A stretch of 64,000 nt of DNA from Lepisosteus oculatus (taxonomy: Eukaryota > Chordata > Actinopteri > Semionotiformes > Lepisosteidae): assembly GCF_040954835.1 (NCBI RefSeq), contig NC_090709.1, positions 45,888,490 to 45,952,489 on the forward strand, in the 5' to 3' direction. Below the pieces are notes generated by a model. That model was not told the DNA's origin and did not search any database. It was given only the letters and a program-made list of their open reading frames with translations. Positions within the stretch are counted from its first letter, which is position 1. Every line of letters starts with the position of its first letter. Positions 52,300 to 63,735 of this stretch are shown piece by piece. The translations under genes and the position numbers were made by a program.

Positions 52300-53140
52300 T
52301 AAGAAGCCAAGTTTTTTTCTTTAACATGTGCTTGGGTGCCACCCATTTCCTTATTATCCCTGCTTTCCACTGATAACCACAAATACAGAGACCCATCACA
52401 ATAAAATACTTAGCAAATCTATTCAGTTGACTCCCAAATTTTATAGAACATATTAAAAGCTCCCACTCTATTTATATAACCATTTGCTCTGTTCTGTTCT
52501 CTTCACTTCCTAGCATATCTTAAAGCTCACAGCTACTAGTAATGATTGACATTAAACATAAATAGTAAATGACACTTCTGTAAATACACACATTAATAAA
52601 CTTCATTATTAATAAATATGGTATGAGTGTAAAGCAATTTCAATTAATATTCCAATACATTTCCAAGCAACAGATTATTTCCACTATATTTGGGAGCCTT
52701 CTAATGCAATCCTGCGTTACACCGAGTACGGTGCTAAGCCAAATGAAGACAGTTTAAATTAGTCCGCTACTTTAGTTACTCTGGAGTGCTGCAGTTGTTA
52801 CTTTGTGTTCATTGCAATTGAGAACAGGTTAAGTTCGGCACTGCGGACTAAGCACAGCAGGAAAGTTTGTTGCAATTGGACTTAAGGTGGAGCACAAGTT
52901 TAGACGGCATCTGCGTTCTAAGCACGGGTTGAACTCCTGTTAGTATGCTACTTTCAGTTCGATGCAATTGACCCATAGAGTTTGCCCTAATAAGGTCTGA
53001 ATGAAGCTTAAGCAGAGCCAACCCATTGCCTTTATAACTTCCATTAATCTCCACCCATCTTCCCTCGCTCACTTTTGATCTTTCTAAGACAAGCATTTAA
53101 CTGGAGTTCAGCCCAATGATACTGCTGAGAACCAGAGAAA
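52300..53140. repeat. Diverged copy of the tRNA-Ile flank; no gene
   Basis: 52380-52580 and 52680-52900 contain tracts (AAATCTATTCAGTTGACTCC, AATTGAGAACAGG) related to 50740-50910 and 47830-47850. No coding region. Confidence 0.5.
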
Positions 53141-53158
53141 AAATATATATATATATAT
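53141..53158. repeat. AT microsatellite beside the Gypsy LTR
   Basis: A run of alternating A and T immediately precedes the LTR start, consistent with insertion into an AT-repeat. The other flank is missing, so a target-site duplication cannot be checked. Confidence 0.7.
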
Positions 53159-53513
53159 TGTAACGCCCTCGCCTGGTGGTGAGGAGGAAGCGCCCCTAGG
53201 CGTGCATAGTACCGCTGGGCATGCTGGGAGTTGTAGCCGGGGAGAGTCTGAGGGTCAGCACGGTGACCAGCGGCTGACCCTACCTGTGTAAATAATGTCC
53301 TAGTAGTTCTAGTGCCCTGTGTAGTCTTATAAGTATATAGCGTGTTGTTAAGTAATTACCACCCTAAAGATGTGTACGTGTTCTGTCAGTCTCCTCATTT
53401 GCATGTATATGCTGTGTTTGGTTTTGTGGTTGTTAAAGAATAAAGCTATTGCTTGGTTTGTTAATTGCGTCTCCACTGGTCCTTTGTTCTGAGAAAAACC
53501 TGTAAATGCTACA
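53159..53513 (+). repeat. 5' LTR of the Ty3/Gypsy fossil
   Basis: Begins TGTAACGCCCTCGCCTGG, ends AAATGCTACA, with an AATAAAG motif near 53440. The next bases are the primer-binding site. No partner LTR lies in the window. Confidence 0.75.
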
Positions 53514-56170
53514 TTGGTGTCAGAAGCGGGCAGGATGGACAAATCTTGGCAGACATTAGCCGATTCTGTCAAGTGCTGTCTGACTCTAAAAGAGACAGAA
53601 CCCATCGGCAGCGCACATAGGGAGCCTGAGCAACTCCTGGGTGCGACAGGTGGCCACAGCCCTTACCAGGGCTATCCAGTAGTGGTCCTGCCGGTAGAAT
53701 TGGGGCGACTGCCTGCTACTCCCGCCCAGTGGATGCCCCAAAGAGAAGATACCCTCCCTGCCAGAGCTGACCAGCGATTCCCACACAGACGGAGGAGTCC
53801 AGCAAGGGGGAAGAGAAGCCAGCCCGTGCAGCAACCCCCGCGGAACAGCCCCGCACGCTGTTTTGCGACCGCAGCGGGAAGAGACGACACTGAGCCCGGT
53901 TCTGCTGGGCACCCAAACCTCGCACTCCGCGATCAGTGTCGGGAAACGGGAACGGGTCGGCTCAGCGCGGGGACGGCCGCCCTTGAACACCTCAACCCCC
54001 TCTCCGGAGAGCGCTGTGAAGACCGGCACCCCTCACACCACTGTGGGGCGAGTCGGCTATAGCCTGTACCTCCAGTGCCGAAACGAATCGAGGACCAACC
54101 CTGCCTGGCCCTGCTCGACACGGGTTCATCGGTAACCCTACTCCGGCCGGGCATCCTCCCCGACACCGAGGGCACCAACCCCCCAGGATGAGAGGCCTCC
54201 AGCCTGCGGCTAAGGACTGTGATGGGACAGCTCGCCGTAGTGCGGGGGAAACAGGTGCTTGCCTTTCATCTAGGTGCAGCGATGGTGCGCCACCCCTGCT
54301 ACCTCGCACCCATCCAGGAGGACTGCATTCTGGGGCTGGACCTACTGCAGCGAGTGGGGGCCAGTTTGGACTTGGGCCGGCAGGAGTTGGTGTGGCAGGG
54401 GGAGCAACTTCACCAGGTGGAGGGCAGACCCGGCGAAGGCTGAGGGACACGGGCTTGCCGGAGCCGGGGGAAAAAGAGTCAGTGGCGGCGGTGGCAGACC
54501 GGGCCTGTGAGCCGGGGAGCGAGCGTGCCGGATCCTGCCCCTGAGTCGGCGGCGGCGGTTGCGTGGAAGCGAGGCGCGGCGTTGAGGACCTCTACCAACA
54601 CGACATCGAGACTGGAGACCCTCTGCCATCCGCATCCCAACTGGACGCATGGCTCACGCCAAGCGGACCGCCGCCGAGGAAAAGATCCGGGAGATGGCCG
54701 CAGCGGGAGTGATTAAGCCCTCTGCGAGCCCTCGGCGCCAGCTGTACTGGTCCAAAAAAAAGAAGGCTCGTGGAGGTTCTGCGTAAACTACCGCAAGCTG
54801 AACGAGGTCACCTGGAAGGATTCCTACCCCCTGACGAGGATAGACGATGCCAAGGACTACATCACCGGGTCGACCTGGTTCAGCTCCCTTGACCTCCGCT
54901 GTGGCTACTGGCAGGTACCACTCGCTCGAAGCCTCTGGCAGTTTACTTTCAAGAGGCTGATGGAGAGGGTGCTGGCATCGGTCCCGTGGAACCAGTGTGT
55001 GCTGTATCTGGACGATCTGCTGGTTCATGCCCAGGGTTTCGACCAGGCCTTGACGAACCTCCAGGCGGTGCTGGCCTGCATCCGCCGTGCTGGCCTGAGG
55101 CTCAATCCCCGCAAGTGTGAGCTCCTGAGGCTGGAGGTGACCTTCCTGGGACATGTTGTTGGACTGTGAGGGGTGGCTACAGACCCAGGTAAGGTCGCCT
55201 AAATGAGGGGTTGGCCGACCCCCCGCACTGTCGCGGAGCTGCGCAGCTTTCTGGGGTTGGCTTCGTATTACCGGAGGTTTGTCCGGGACTTTGCCAGCAT
55301 CGCTCCCCCGCTGCACCGCCTCACCGATAAGGGCCGCCGTTTCGACTTGAACTCGGGCTGCGAGATGGCTTTCAGCCGGTTACGTGAAGCTCTGGTGGGG
55401 GTCCCCGTGCTGGCCTACCCCGATCCGTGGTTACCGTATATCCTGGATACCGACGCGAGTGTCTCGGAGTTGGACGCGGTGTTGGCGCAGGAGGGGCCAG
55501 ATGGGGAGCAGGTAGTTGCCTACTACAGTCGGGTTTTGAATAAGGCTGAACGGAACTACTGCGTGACCCGTCGTGAGCTGCTGGCGGTGATGGTGGCGGT
55601 CCGCCACTTCAGGCCGTGCCTGTTCAGGACCCAATTCCAGTTGAGGACCGACCATGTGTCCCTCACCTGGCTGCTCCACTTTAAGGAGCCAGAGGGGCAG
55701 ATGGTGTGATAGATGGAGGTCCTGCACGAGTGGTGCACGGCCAGCCGGGCGTGGGGCATTTCGGCTGTAAAAAAAACTTCTTATTGGGGTCTTTGCCACT
55801 GGGACATGGAGCGGTATTGCTGAACGTGTGCGGTGCCCGTGGCCCAGAAGGAGCCCCCCTCCAACAACACCAGGTGGGGACTCCTATGGAGCAGGTGGGG
55901 GTTGACGTTTTGGGCCAGTTTCCGCGCACTGAGGCTGGAAACTGCTATGTCCTGGTGGTGGTGGACTATTTTACAAAGTGGCCGGAGGCCTATGCCCTCC
56001 TGGACCAGAGTGCCCCCACCGTGGCCGATGCACTGCTGGAGGGGATGTTTGCCAGGCTAGGGGTGCCGGAGGAATTACACAGTGACCAGGGGCGTAACTT
56101 CGAATCCCAGGTCTTCGCCAGAGTGTGCCAGCGCCTCCTTGTGTTGGTCGTGCACAAGGAGGAGCTGTGA
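53159..56170 (+). mobile_element. Ty3/Gypsy retrotransposon fossil, one LTR
   Basis: A 355-bp LTR (53159-53513, TGTAACGCCC...GCTACA) is followed by a primer site TGGTGTCAGAAGCGGG of tRNA-Leu type. Parts seen in order: gag/protease region (about 53.5-54.5 kb, with LLDTGSSVTLL), reverse transcriptase (about 54.7-55.2 kb, with SSLDLRCGYWQ and LYLDDLL), RNase H (about 55.3-55.7 kb, with LDTDAS) and the integrase core (about 55.9-56.1 kb, with VVVDYFTKWPEA and HSDQG). The order RT-RH-IN marks it as Ty3/Gypsy. It is broken, with many breaks, and there is no 3' LTR. The region is much richer in GC than its surroundings. Confidence 0.88.
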
Positions 56171-57050
56171 CAATAGCAGAGAAGGAGTGAGAATGGTGCA
56201 GATGGAAACTCGTTTTCATGCGCTCCTCTGGAAGGAATGAAAATATATTTATGTCTTTATTTAGTGGTTTCATTAGTGACAAAGACTAAACTTTCTTGGA
56301 AAAATGTCTTTTATGTAAACCATGTTTGCTATTAATTCAGTTAGGGCTAGAATATGTTCATTGTCTTCCAATGAAAGAAGGGTTCCTTTTGCCGTAGTCG
56401 GGTTGACATTAGAAGCTTGCCACGCCCGGACTGTTACACCAACGCATTAGCATGTTAAAGCGATTTCATTGAGGAGCCTAGCTTTCTTAACTAGTAAGTA
56501 ATGTACTTTTGGAGGGGGGAGGTGTCTTTCGCTGGAAATCTTGCCCCCTTCTACTTTGAAAATACCTGTGAAACCGGTTTAATTCATCACAGCCAGCACT
56601 CCCGCAGAGAGGGGGGTTGTACTTGTTAATGTCTTAGCCGGAACACATCATTATATCTCATTTTGTATTTCTATAAAAAAATCGTTTGCCCAGCCTAACA
56701 CTATTGTTGTTATTGTTTTTATCCTGTAAAGCGCTTTGAGCAGCACAGCTTTCTCACCAGTTAGATTACTTTTTGATACAATCCTTACACAAAGCAGAAA
56801 CTTCTTGTATTTTCCGATGACATACAAGTGGAAAGATTACAGATTTTAATCGTCTTTATTCTGAACCAGGGAAAATCTGATCATGTTTCTCTATAACAAT
56901 AATAAAAAACTTTATTTTACATATCACCTTTAAAAGTGGCATCTCAAAGCAATACAGTAGATGGAAACCACAGATTACAAAGTAAATACCCAGACAAACG
57001 CTTTAATAATTTTTAATAAAATGCTTTTATTCATTCAGCAGAGAGAGCGT
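56171..57050. other. Intergenic; L2-type tail near 56.72 kb
   Basis: TTTTTATCCTGTAAAGCGCT with TTGAGCAGC at about 56717-56745 is a short LINE-tail-like piece. Nothing else is recognised. Confidence 0.4.
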
Positions 57051-59570
57051 AAAACCTGGGCATAACAGCTGTTCCTTTTTCTGATCACCCGCTCTCTGGA
57101 TACACGTCTCACCTGTCCTGTTCTTTGTTTTCCTAATTTGCTGATTATGCCTTCTGCGATCCACTCCTGCCCTCACACCTAAAGAAGACTATTTTAAATT
57201 TATATGCGCGGTCCATTGTGCAATTTACACTTGTATGTGCTGTCCTTAAGGTGATATCACATAAAGGTGATATGTAAAATAATGTTTTTTTTATTGTTAT
57301 AGAGAAACATGATCAGATTTTCCCCGTATCAGAAAAAAAGATCTAAAGTATACTAATTTGTCACTAGTATACTTTTAATACAGTCTTTGCTGTGCTCTTG
57401 AGGATCCTTGTGATATTTCGAGCTCTGGTTGAATGATAAGTGTAGCAGTTTAAATAATTTTCGTAGTTAGATATTATGAAACGCTCTGTTAAAAGCAAGG
57501 GAGTTTTTATGTCCATTACAGTAAAAGAAAATGCCTGACAAAGCAGGGCTTGGACAGATTCCAAGTGCATTTTTGCAATTTACGTTGCATTGTGCTGCTG
57601 TAATACAGTTTAAAATAATTAAAAGTCTAAACAGTATCAGCTTTATTTATGGGTTGCAATTTAAAAAAAGTCAAAAACCGAACTCAAAATGCAATTTAGA
57701 GCTTTCTGGCAAGAGGAGACACCCAAATTAATAATGTAACATGCCACTGCATGAACAAGGTTATACTGCTATTTCCTTAGATACGCGATTAAAAAATAAT
57801 TTTTATTAAATTTTTAATAAAATGTTTTTGTTCACTCATAATCTGACAATTTCAGGAAGACTAAGGAAGGACTAAGGGAATTGTCATCTGTTGTGAAAGC
57901 TCTGTGAGCTCTGTGACTTTGAGACCACTTGTTATCCCAGGTTGTTTGAATTGCCACAATTCAAATAGAGAAAAAAGAGCTGACTGACAAGATTTAAGAT
58001 GTGGCTGTCAATGTTGGATTAAAAAAGACACATTGCCCGACGTTAGTTGCATTGCTTGAAAAATAATTTTATTTCGAGAGACTGGATAAGTAATTCAAGT
58101 GTTTTTTTTTTAACTTCCTGAAAAACAAATAATAATTTAACTACATGTGCAAATGTTTTATGATATGTCGCTGTTGTGAATGTCTGTGGAGTGTATCTTA
58201 TTTGCCTGTCTGTCCTGGCTATGCTCTCTCGCTTGCTCGCCCTCCCCTTCTCTCTCTCTCTCTCTCAATTCAAGGTGCTTTATTAGCATGACAGATTGGT
58301 ACAATCAGTGTTGGGTATTTACTTTGCTTTGAGATGCCACTTTTAAAGGTGATATATAAAATCAAGGCTTTAACTTGCTTTAACTCCGCAAGTCTGAGTT
58401 CTCGTGCCTGTCCTATCCGAACCCGAAAGTATTACAATATGTATCTTTATAGCAGGTGGTGTACAACTTTTTAGTATAGATTACACTTTTCTAAAATGTA
58501 TTTAAAAAAAAAAACGATTACAATCTAATCTTTCCATGTTTGATCCCAGGATCCCAAGAAAAATAAATCTAAACGGGGAGAATGCTATGCTGAAAGTTTA
58601 TTAAGATACTTAGAAGACAAAGATATCAATTTATGTTGCATTTGTCTGATTGTGAATCAAAAAACACATATATTTAAACCTGCGTTTGTGATTTAAATCA
58701 AAACGCGATTTAAATCAATATAAATGTTTATATTGTAACACATAGGTGACTATTCATCGTTATTAAAATGACTTAAATTCGATCATGTTGTGATATTTAG
58801 AAATATAAATTTGTTTGGTGCGAGTGAGGTTTTATTTAATCTCTGACCCAGGGAAATGTTTTATTTTTTCAAAGAAATGTTTGTTGAAAAAAAAGTCATG
58901 ACTCCAGCAGGATTCAAACACACAGCATGTGAGGTAGGAGTCAGGAGCCTAACCCACAGTGCCACCAGCAAGGTCGCATGCAGAGTGCTGAAAAAGCACT
59001 ACAGAAACATTATCAACAGACAATGTACAGCATGTACTATTCTTGTGTTGCGGTACATGAATATAATTATATCGTTATTAATTTCTTTAGATACGCAATT
59101 CCATATTATATTCCCTTTTAATCAAATTCTAAAAGTATGCTTGTTGACTCCAGTATCACATTAGTTAAAGACTTCGAAGCTTAAAATGTTAAGGGAGAAA
59201 TGGAATACTGGTGTGTATTTTTTATTTAAAGTACAGAGACCAGCCATATACTGTATGTTTATGTTCCAAAATTAATATCGTTTATGGCCTTCACACGCGT
59301 TACAGTATGCTCCTATTCTTTTTATGCTCAGGTACTAAGATTTCCCTTCAGTGGTAAAATTCCATATGAATATTCAATGCTAAAATGTGGACAGTAAAGA
59401 CATTTACTGTAAATCTTTCTACGACCGACCAACGGACTACGAGTGCCCCTGTCGGTCAACCAATCACGTACCGCGGTATTTTGCGTCATCGCGCGTCACA
59501 ATGCGCGACGCCGTAGCCAATTACCTCCGGTATGTGTCTGTACTGCGCACTTTGAATGGCTGCATCTGTA
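57051..59570. repeat. Inverted dispersed duplication, right member
   Basis: 57060-57760 is the reverse complement of 26995-27640, 58850-59030 of 26540-26700, and 59030-59360 of 26290-26535. 59040-59570 is also a direct copy of 29030-29540. A CT microsatellite lies at 58248-58266. A tRNA-like SINE head (minus) is at 58895-58985. No host gene. Confidence 0.75.
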
Positions 59571-60240
59571 CCTTCCAATCACTGATGTCGCTCTCCCTAA
59601 ACCTTAACGTGATGTTTTGCAGATGTGCAGTGTGCCTTTACTCCTGTATTAAAAACGACCTCTGTTGTCGGGCGGAGTTGAAGGAGAACTAACTGCACAG
59701 AAAAAGTATGTAACGATAAAATGTTTCTACACTTCAGAATGTCCCTTTAAATCCCTGCTCACACACGTCGGTGTGGGGAGCGGGCAGGTAGAGAGCTTTT
59801 CCAGAAACTCATGATGTTTCTCATGGGGTGTTACCTGCAGTAGTATCTCTCTCCACGCCTTTGGAAAGAAAAGAGTGGCTCCAGTGCAGGGTAAGGTGAG
59901 AACAGCTGGTCTGATTGTCTTAGAAAACAAGAAATTAAAATCAACAGGGAAATTGAACAATACAGAAATCAGAGCAGTATACAATAGGAAGCAAGCAAAC
60001 AAAATGCTCAGCAAAATCGTAGTTGAGTAAATTGGTGTAAAAAAAATATTTGTAAGCAAAGGAGAGCCCGTGCTGCGTGTGAAAAACATCAATAGTTCAG
60101 CATTTCTGAAACGTTTAATTGAATTGACAAAGAAATCCTCTCCTTAAACTTCAAAAAAGGATTATCTGTGGAGCCAGCAGGCGAAACACTGCAGTTGCCC
60201 GTTTCTCACAGGTGTTTGAAGTTGTGGATAACATTTAGTT
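59571..60240. repeat. Diverged copy of the palindrome centre
   Basis: 59575-59840 (CTTCCAATCACTGATGTCGC, GACCTCTGTTGTCGGGCG, CTCATGATGTTTCTCA) aligns with 38030-38330 in direct order. 59841-60240 holds no recognisable gene; a 121-codon minus frame (59727-60092) spans the repeat and is not convincing. Confidence 0.55.
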
Positions 60241-63008
60241 AAACCTAATAACTGGTTGGGCCACCCTTAGAAGCAACAACTGCAATCAAGCGTTTGCGAT
60301 AACTGGCAATGAGTCTTTTACAATGCTGTGGAGGAAATTTGGCCCACTCATCTTTGCAGAATTGTTGTAATTCAGCCACTATGGAGGGTTTTCGAGCCTT
60401 AACCGCTTTTTTAAGGTCATGCCACAACATCTCAATCGGATTCAGGTCAGGACTTTGACTAGGCCACTCCAAAGTCTTCATTTTGTTTTTCTTAAGCCAT
60501 TCAGAGGTGGACTTGCTGGTGTGTTTTGAACTTGAACTTGAACTTTATTGCCATATGTAACCGGTACTGGTACAATGGAATTCTTACTTACAGAAAGTCT
60601 CTCGATTGTAAAACAAGTGTAAAAAACAAGACAAAGTGCAAACAGTGCATCAAGACAATGTACAAACAAACAATAGACAATGTGCAAGTAAACATGTAGA
60701 CAGTTTGAATGTAAACAATACAGACGTGTAAACAATGACTGGAGATGTGCAATAGATAAGAAATCATAAAGAGGTAGATGGTGATGGTGTAGGTGTGGTC
60801 CGAGGGGGATGGCTAAATTTGTTCGCCAGTCTCACTGCTTGTGGATAGAAGCTATTGAAGAATCTAGTGTTAAGTGTCCGTATGCTCTTATATCTCTTGC
60901 CTGAGGGCAGTGGGGTGAAGAGCTCATGCCCGGGGTGGTGACTGTCCTCTGTGATGGCCAGAATTCTACCACGGCAGCGGTCCTCATAGAGCTGTTTAAT
61001 CTCGTTGAGACTGCAGCCGATGATCTTCTGGGCCATATTGACCATTCTCTGTAGTGCCTTTCTTTCTCGCGAAGAGGTGTTACCATACCACACAGTGATC
61101 CCGTTGGTGAGGATGCTCTCGATGGTGCAGCAGTAGAAGTTCACCAACACATGTATTGGCATCCCCCATCACTTGAGGCACCTCAAGAAATAAAGGCGCT
61201 GCTGAGCCTTCTTCATGATAGAGTCAGTGTTCACAGTCCAGGTTAGATCTTTAGAGATGTGAATTCCCAAAAACCTAAAGCTGGTGACTGTTTCCACTTC
61301 CGTTCCATCAATACTGAGTGGGCTGTGAGTGTATGGCCTGTGTCTCCGAAAGTCCACTTTTAGCTCTTTCGTTTTCTTTATGTTCAAGTCCAGGTTATTG
61401 CTATGACACCACCTAAGCAGCTGTACAACTTCATCCCTGTAAGTGGACTCGTCATCATCACTGATCAGTCCTATTATAGTGGTGTCATCGGCAAACTTAA
61501 TGATGCGGTTGTTGCTGTGTCTTGCTGTGCAGTCGTGAGTAAATAGGGAGTACAACCTTGGACTCAGACAGCAGCCTTGTGGGGTTCCAGTGCTCAGGGT
61601 GAGTGGTGTTGATGTTTTATTGCCTATCCGCACCACCTGTGGTCTCTCAATAAGAAAGTCCAGCAGCCAGTTGCAGACAGAGTTGCACAGACCTAATCCC
61701 CTGAGCTTTGTCACCAGTTGACTGGGTATGATGGAATTGAATGCTGAACCGTAGTCCACAAACAGCATTCTCACATACGAGTTCTTAGTGTCCAGGTGTT
61801 CCAAGGTTGTATGCAGAGCCAGGGAGACAGCATCATCCACTGCTCTGTTGTTCTGGTAGGCGAACTGCAAGGGGTCCAGGGATTCTGTGATGGAGGAGTT
61901 GATGTGTGACAACACCAGCTTCTCCAGGCATTTCATCACCACAGATGTTAATGCTACTGGGCAGTAATCATTCAGGCATGTCACTTTTGTCTTTTTGGGG
62001 GTTGGAACAATAGTGTTTTTTTTAAAGCAGGTGGGGACCATGGACTGTGACAGGGAGGAGTTAAAGATGTCCGTAAACACTGTGGTCAGCTGGGCTGCAC
62101 ATGTCCTCAGGACGTGAGGTGGTATCCCATCAGGCCCTGCAGCCTTACGGATTTTCACCCTGCTCAGAGTCTTCTGCACGTCCTGCTCTGAGAGTTTCAG
62201 ATCAAACTCGCCCTGCACACTTGGGGTCTTCTCAGCATTGCCCTTGTTCAGAGCATCAAAGTGGGCATAGAAGTTTGCCCGCTTTGGATCATTGTCCTGC
62301 TGCAGAACCCAAGTGCGCTTCAGCTTGAGGTCACGAACAGATGGCTGGACATTCTCCTTCAGGATTTTTTGGTAGACGGCAGAATTCATGGTTCCATTTA
62401 CCACAGCAAGTCTTCCAGGTCCTGAAGCAGCAAAACAGCCCCAGACCATCACACTACCACCACCATATTTTACTGTTGGTATGATGTTCCTTTTCTGAAA
62501 TGCTGTGTTACTTTTACGCCAGATGTAATGGGACACACACCTTCCAAAAAGTTCAACTTTTGTCTCGTCAGTCCACAGAGTATTTTCCCAAAAGTCTTGG
62601 GGGTCATCAAGATGTTTTCTGGCTCATCAGTGGTTTTCATCTTGGAATTCTGCCACGCAGGCCATTTTTGCCCAGTCTCTTTCTTATGGTGGAGTCATGA
62701 ACACTGACCTTAACTGAGGCAAGTGAAGCCTGCAGTTCTTTGGATGTTGTTGTGGGGTTTTTTGTGACCTCTTGGATGAGTCTTCGCTGTGCTCTTGGGG
62801 TAATTTTGGTCTTTAGAAATGGCTTTATAAACTTTTCCAGACTGATAAATCTCAATCACTTTTTCAGACAGGGCCATGTAGGTTGAATTTTTCCCTTAAT
62901 AATAAAAACCTTCATTTAAAAACTGCATTTTGTGTTTACTTGTGTTATCTTTGTCTAATATTTCAATTTGTTTGATGAAACAAATAAAAAAATAAGAAAT
63001 CAGGAAGG
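60241..63008 (-). mobile_element. Tc1/mariner transposon remnant, split by a LINE
   Basis: Minus-strand Tc1-like transposase pieces appear in order: HTH region at about 62637-62855 (ITPRAQRRLIQEVTKNP, STIRKRLGKNGL), the middle at 62284-62536 (KYGGGSVMVWGCFAASG, VLQQDNDPKR) and the C-terminus at 60245-60481 (TLEWPSQSPDLNPIEMLW). SQSPDLNPIE is the classical Tc1 third-acidic-residue motif. The right end stops at AAGAAATCAGGAAGG, short of the usual terminal inverted repeat, and the left end is also cut. Compared with the fish family I recall, an internal piece before the HTH end is missing and the frame slips. A Rex1-like LINE sits between the middle and the C-terminus. It is dead. Confidence 0.85.
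60527..62283 (-). mobile_element. Rex1-like LINE inserted into the Tc1 element
   Basis: Minus-strand, 5'-truncated non-LTR retrotransposon of the CR1/Rex1 group. The reverse transcriptase carries KAAGPDGIPPHVL, DYGSAFN, STGTPQGCCLSP and the catalytic FADDTTI. A C-terminal block follows at 60764-61162 (GITVWYGNTSSRERKALQRM, PSGKRYKSIRTLNTRFFNSF). The 3' end is CAATAAAGTTCAAGTTCAAG, on the strand read. The N-terminal endonuclease is missing, as is typical of incomplete reverse transcription. Frames are disrupted at least once between the two blocks, near 61165. The RT block is fused in frame to upstream Tc1 codons, giving a chance 455-codon frame (61169-62536). Confidence 0.82.
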
Positions 63009-63009
63009 T

Positions 63010-63102
63010 GGCTCTGTGGCGCAATGGAGAGCGTGTTGGACTTCTAGGCATTGATAGAATGAAGTCATTCAAAGGTTGTGGGTTTGAGTCCCACCAGAGT
63101 CA
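63010..63102 (+). tRNA. tRNA-Arg (TCT) with intron
   Basis: Acceptor GGCTCTG/CAGAGTC plus A, D-arm GGCGCAATGGAGAGCG, anticodon TCT in GGACTTCTA. An intron of about 20 bases follows, then ATTCAAAGG and T-arm GTGGG TTTGAGT CCCAC. Vertebrate tRNA-Arg(TCT) genes carry an intron here. It starts one base after the truncated Tc1 end. Probably functional. Confidence 0.92.
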
Positions 63103-63180
63103 TGTATCATTTTTATTGAACCTTTCGAAATCCTCTAGGGATTGGTGTTGATCAAGTCAAATACAGGACTTCTTAAGAGT

Positions 63181-63735
63181 CCACAGTTGAAAATGAACCA
63201 GCAGCCACAAGAAAGAAATTAGCACTGGACTGTGATCACATCACTACTGTCCTGGAGTCCTTGCACTGGCTTCCTGTCAACTTCAAAATCCTCAAGCTCA
63301 GCTATAAGGCTCTCCATGGCTTGGCACCTCAGTACCTGTCTGGGTTATCGCCCTACTCCCCACCTCACAACCTTCGCTCTTCTAATTGTGTTTTCCTATC
63401 TGTCCCCCAGTCCATCTGGACTACACTCTATGGGTGACAGGGCCTTCTCCTGTTTTGCCCCAAAGCTCTGGATCTTTATCCCCAAGGATATCAGTCACCT
63501 TCTCTAAACTCCTTCAAATCCAGACTCAAAACCCTCTTCTTTAGAAGAGCTTTTAATGCACTATTCTTTACCCCTCTGTTCCTACTGTATTTAATACCAC
63601 CATCTATTGTCTCCTCTAACTGTGTATTCTCATCCTGCTTATCTTGTGTATTTTTTTAACTTTATTGTTGTCATTCTGTAAAGTGCTTTGAAAAGCCACC
63701 TTTAAAAGCGCTATATAATGTAAAGATTAGTATTA
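63181..63735 (+). mobile_element. L2-like LINE 3'-end fragment
   Basis: The coding tail has the pattern LESLHWLPV, YKALHGLAPQYLSGLSPYSP, GDRAFSCFAPKLWI, known from the C-terminus of L2-type LINE ORF2. Its frame is interrupted near 63230 and 63420. The 3' tail TTCTGTAAAGTGCTTTGAAA, then AGCGCTATATAATG and an ATT-rich end follow. 5' truncated and inactive. Confidence 0.72.

Noticed and set aside
62637-62877. ATG at 62875-62877 (MALSEK...) as the native start of the Tc1 transposase
   Set aside because: The sequence there resembles the non-coding end region of the fish Tc1 family fused by an internal loss, and the frame then slips from the HTH-coding frame.
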